A stretch of DNA of 64,000 nucleotides from Accumulibacter sp. (GTDB lineage: Bacteria; Pseudomonadota; Gammaproteobacteria; Burkholderiales; Rhodocyclaceae), in NCBI RefSeq assembly GCF_036625195.1, contig NZ_JAZKUG010000001.1, forward strand, positions 3,968,001-4,032,000, read 5' to 3'. Of this stretch, positions 61,639-64,000 are shown in pieces. Each line of letters opens with the position of its first letter. Within the stretch, counting starts at the first letter, position 1. Made by a program: the position numbers and the translations under genes. Below the pieces are notes generated by a model. The model searched no databases and was not told the DNA's origin. It saw nothing but the letters and a program-made list of their open reading frames with translations.

Positions 61639-63194
61639 GATCGTCGACGCAGCGGCAGCAACACGCGTACGCGACAGCCGCGAGTCGTCGTCGGCTCGAT
61701 CTCGAGGAAGCCACCGTGCTCGGCGGCGACCTGCTGCGCCGCCGACAGGCCGGTGCCGAGATGGCCACCTCCGCGTTTCGTGGTGTGGAACGGCTCGAAC
61801 ACCTTCAGCAGCTGGGCTCGGTCGATACCTGGTCCGCTATCGGCGATCTCCACTTCGATGCCACCGAGACGCGCCCGGCTGAGCACCGTCAGTTCGCGCT
61901 CACGGCAGCCACGGATGTTCATCGCTTCGATGGCATTGTCGATCAGCGCCTTGAACAGTGAGCGCAACCGGTTGGGTGCACCCAGCAGGGCCGGCAAGAT
62001 CGCCTGCGGTTGCCAGATCACGGTGATGCCGGCGGCGAGCAGGCGGCCGGTGGACAGATCGAGGACATCGCGCAGCAGTTCGTTGAGGTTGACGGCGCCG
62101 AGTGGCTCGCGCGTCTTGGCGGGGATCATCGAACGGAGGTCCGCGAGTGCCTGCTGGCCGGTGGCAAGTGCCTCCGCGAGAGCGGTCGACATCGGGTCGG
62201 TCTCGCCCTGCCGCCGCGCCAGCATGCCGACCACGGAGGCCATCATGTTGAGCGGCCCCTCGAGACGAAAGATCGCCGCCGCGAGGCTCTCGCGCAAACC
62301 GGACGCGCGATCCTCGTCGGCCATCACCGCCTGCAGTGCGGCGACGCGCGCCTTCTCCTGCTGCGTACGCAGGCTCGTGATCTCCTTCGCCACCAGCAGC
62401 AGGTAGTCGCGCCCCTGATCAGCGAGAACGGCATCGGCAGAGGTGTCGTCCTCGCGCACGCGGCTTCCCGAGCACGAAAACCAGCGCGGGGAGCGACCAC
62501 CAGGAGGATCGAGCCGCACTTCGCGGTCGAGAAACAGGTAACCGGACGGTCGGCGGCCACGCCCCGCCTCCGGTTCGAGGCTGGCGCGCACCGACGACAT
62601 GATCATCGGTGCCGGCTCTGCCATCCCCAGGTCGGCCTGAAGCTTCTTGTACTCATGGTTGTCGAGGACGACGCGGTCGTCGCCGTCGAGCAGCGCGATG
62701 ACCATCGGCGCGGCGTCGACGACCGACTCGATCAGCGCCTTCTGATTCCGTACCTGGGATTCCAGGCGGTGGAGCTCGGTGATGTCGCGATGCATGCCGA
62801 GGTAGTTGAGGACCTCGCCGCTGCCATTGACTACCGGCGAGATGCTCAGTTCGGCAAGATACTTGCTGCCGTCCTTGCGCCGATTGACGAGGTGCCCACT
62901 CCAGGGTTCGCCATGGGAAATCGTCTGCCAAAGAGCGCGATAAAAATCAGGCGGCATGCTGTGGTGGGAAACGATCGACTGGTTCCGGCCCACAGCCTCC
63001 TCGCTCGCGTAGCCCGTGACGCGGGTAAAAGCCGGGTTGACGTAGAGGATGTTGCCCTGCCCATCGGTGATCGAGATCGCCATGTCGGCCTGATTGACCG
63101 TCTGCTGGAACACCTGTGGATGGACGCTCGGCAGCAGCACCTCCGCCGCCCGCGGCGCGCCGTCGGTCGCTGCCTGGAATTGATTGCTGGTCAT
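61635..63194 (-). CDS. nifL: NifL, redox- and nitrogen-sensing inhibitor of NifA
   Basis: The protein has 519 residues, the same length as Azotobacter NifL; the ATG at 63194 has AGGGAGG upstream. PAS1 (about 30-135, MAISITDGQGNILYVNPAFT and GYASEEAVGRNQSIVSHHSM) should bind FAD and sense oxygen; PAS2 follows. A GHKL ATP-binding domain is at the C-terminus (DNAIEAMN, DSGPGIDRAQLLKVFEPFHT, GTGLSAAQQVAAEHGG). NifL binds and inhibits NifA under oxygen or fixed nitrogen. It is translationally coupled to nifA and divergent from rnfA across a shared NifA site. Confidence 0.95.
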   Translation of the reverse strand: MTSNQFQAATDGAPRAAEVLLPSVHPQVFQQTVNQADMAISITDGQGNILYVNPAFTRVTGYASEEAVGRNQSIVSHHSMPPDFYRALWQTISHGEPWSGHLVNRRKDGSKYLAELSISPVVNGSGEVLNYLGMHRDITELHRLESQVRNQKALIESVVDAAPMVIALLDGDDRVVLDNHEYKKLQADLGMAEPAPMIMSSVRASLEPEAGRGRRPSGYLFLDREVRLDPPGGRSPRWFSCSGSRVREDDTSADAVLADQGRDYLLLVAKEITSLRTQQEKARVAALQAVMADEDRASGLRESLAAAIFRLEGPLNMMASVVGMLARRQGETDPMSTALAEALATGQQALADLRSMIPAKTREPLGAVNLNELLRDVLDLSTGRLLAAGITVIWQPQAILPALLGAPNRLRSLFKALIDNAIEAMNIRGCRERELTVLSRARLGGIEVEIADSGPGIDRAQLLKVFEPFHTTKRGGGHLGTGLSAAQQVAAEHGGFLEIEPTTTRGCRVRVLLPLRRRS

Positions 63195-63231
63195 CGCGCG
63201 CCTCCCTTTCGAAGTGTTTGGCAAATACGGA

Positions 63232-63246
63232 GCATTTTTCGTGCCG
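63232..63246 (-). promoter_or_regulatory. Possible weak sigma-54 promoter of nifL-nifA
   Basis: On the minus strand CGGCACGAAAAATGC keeps GG and GC with ten bases between but has mismatches in both boxes. It is 38 bases before nifL and about 55 bases from a NifA site, which would allow autoregulation. A sigma-70 promoter cannot be excluded. Confidence 0.4.
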
Positions 63247-63288
63247 CCCTTGAATAGCCAGCCCTTTCTGGTTGCATTCGTGGCGATT

Positions 63289-63304
63289 TGTCGGCTTTGC
63301 GACA
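63289..63304. promoter_or_regulatory. NifA upstream activating sequence between nifL and rnfA
   Basis: TGTCGGCTTTGCGACA is TGT-N10-ACA with a TGTCG/CGACA dyad. It lies about 150 bases before the predicted rnfA start and about 75 bases before the possible nifL start, so it could serve both directions. Confidence 0.78.
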
Positions 63305-63418
63305 ACGCTGGCGGCTGCCGCGCACCGCTCGCCGGGTCGCGCTGGAGAGAGAAAAAACGCCATGCCGGTGCGCACTTGGCAACGCCGGCACGGCTTTGGT
63401 GTGGCGTGCCGCAAGCCG

Positions 63419-63433
63419 TGGCACGGTTCGTGC
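63419..63433 (+). promoter_or_regulatory. Sigma-54 promoter of rnfA
   Basis: TGGCACGGTTCGTGC matches the consensus with one mismatch in the -12 box, the same variant (GTGC) as the nifH promoter. It is 29 bases before the rnfA ATG. Confidence 0.8.
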
Positions 63434-63461
63434 GTGACCCGTCTCAAGGAGATTGCCGACA

Positions 63462-64000
63462 ATGACCACCCATTTCCTGCTGCTGCTGGCCACCGCCCTG
63501 GTCAACAACGTCGTGCTGGTGAAGTTTCTCGGACTGTGCCCCTTCATGGGGGTCTCGCGAAGCATCGACAGCGCGCTGGGGATGGGGCTCGCCACGACCT
63601 TCGTCATCACCCTGGCCTGCGCCGCCACCTGGATGCTGGAGCACTGGTTGCTGCTGCCCTTTGACCTCGGTTACCTGCGCATTCTGAGCTTCATCCTGGT
63701 CATCGCGGCGACGGTGCAGTTCGTCGAGATGGTCGTCAGGAGATCGGCGCCGGCGCTGTATCAGGCACTGGGCATCTATCTGCCGCTGATCACCACCAAC
63801 TGCGCGGTGCTCGGCGTGGCGCTGCTCACCGCGCAGGAGAAGATGGGTTTCCTCCAGAACGTGGTCTACGGATTCGGATCTGCCCTCGGCTTCACCCTGG
63901 TGCTGCTGGTGTTTGCCGGCCTGCGCGAGCGCCTGGCGCTGGCGCGCGTGCCGGCCCCCTTTGCTGGTGCGCCGGTGAGTTTCATCCTCGCCAGCCTGCT
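63462..64000 (+). CDS. rnfA: RnfA, membrane subunit of the Rnf electron-transport complex (3' end outside window)
   Basis: The frame is open from the ATG at 63462 (AAGGAGATTGCCGACA upstream) to the window edge, about 179 of the usual ~193 residues. It is highly hydrophobic with several membrane helices. The N-terminus THFLLLLATALVNNVVLVKF, LGLCPFMGVSRSI, and PLITTNCAVLGVALL (with the conserved Cys) are the RnfA/NqrE signatures. Rnf uses ion-motive force to reduce ferredoxin with NADH, giving low-potential electrons to nitrogenase. The rest of the rnf operon should lie beyond the window. Confidence 0.95.
   Translation, partial: MTTHFLLLLATALVNNVVLVKFLGLCPFMGVSRSIDSALGMGLATTFVITLACAATWMLEHWLLLPFDLGYLRILSFILVIAATVQFVEMVVRRSAPALYQALGIYLPLITTNCAVLGVALLTAQEKMGFLQNVVYGFGSALGFTLVLLVFAGLRERLALARVPAPFAGAPVSFILASL

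Noticed and set aside
1..64000. CRISPR arrays, tRNA or rRNA genes
   Set aside because: No regularly spaced repeats, cloverleaf genes or rRNA sequence were recognised by reading; a tRNA scan would be needed to be certain.

Overview
The window is high-GC DNA that most resembles a betaproteobacterium of the Rhodocyclales type, such as a 'Candidatus Accumulibacter', Dechloromonas or Azoarcus relative. This placement is inference. It rests on PEP-CTERM exported proteins (one behind a sigma-54-type promoter), an Azotobacter/Azoarcus-style nif cluster with nifL-nifA and rnfA, an FeSII-type protective ferredoxin, and a TonB-ExbB-ExbD copper-receptor cassette. No rRNA, tRNA or CRISPR array was recognised.

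Layout. 1-3.1 kb: a DNA-repair-like pair (radical SAM protein plus a partner frameshifted by an exact 19-bp tandem duplication), a decayed DUF2256-like ORF, and an Fe-S (6-4) photolyase. 3.8-9.5 kb: a PEP-CTERM gene, a DUF4440-like exported protein, a cupin/LysR divergent pair, and a DUF779 plus aldehyde dehydrogenase pair. 9.9-14.2 kb: a TonB-dependent copper-type receptor followed by tonB-exbB-exbD. 14.3-20.7 kb (minus strand): nifH-nifD-nifK-nifT-ferredoxin-nifY-hypothetical, behind a sigma-54 promoter and a NifA upstream activating sequence (UAS).

21.4-42.1 kb holds a complete-looking BREX type 2 (Pgl) phage-defence operon: pglW-pglX-[AAA ATPase + HNH pair resembling Septu PtuA/PtuB]-[antitoxin-like gene + deleted PIN toxin]-pglY-pglZ-brxD-brxHI. 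It sits between two direct copies of the divergent nifH/SIR2-like promoter region. Copy A (20455-21111) keeps the working nifH and only a stub of the SIR2-like gene. Copy B keeps the whole SIR2-like gene but only 224 bp of nifH. Copy B is itself split into three pieces (42260-42565, 47935-48046, 53832-54118).

The pieces of copy B are separated by nested mobile DNA. An IS1634-family element inserted exactly at the -12 box of the second nifH promoter and is itself interrupted by an IS21-family element carrying extra genes. A second gap holds an IS4-family element, a second PEP-CTERM gene, a small DUF6794 gene, an exported-protein gene split by an IS630-family element, and an IS3-family remnant. 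Several insertions can be reversed on paper, with target duplications and restored reading frames.

54.0-64.0 kb returns to nitrogen fixation: the SIR2-like gene (+), then on the minus strand nifB-ferredoxin-nifO-flavodiiron protein-2Fe-2S ferredoxin-FeSII-like protein. A Uma2-family stub, nifL-nifA and the start of rnfA follow. Four TGT-N10-ACA sites (one of them the copy-B duplicate) and matching -24/-12 promoters suggest that NifA, held in check by NifL, drives nifH, the SIR2-like gene, nifB and rnf. Rnf and ferredoxins would feed electrons to NifH; NifB supplies the cofactor core; FeSII-like and flavodiiron proteins would protect the enzyme from oxygen. Assembly artefact cannot be excluded for the repeat junctions without read data.
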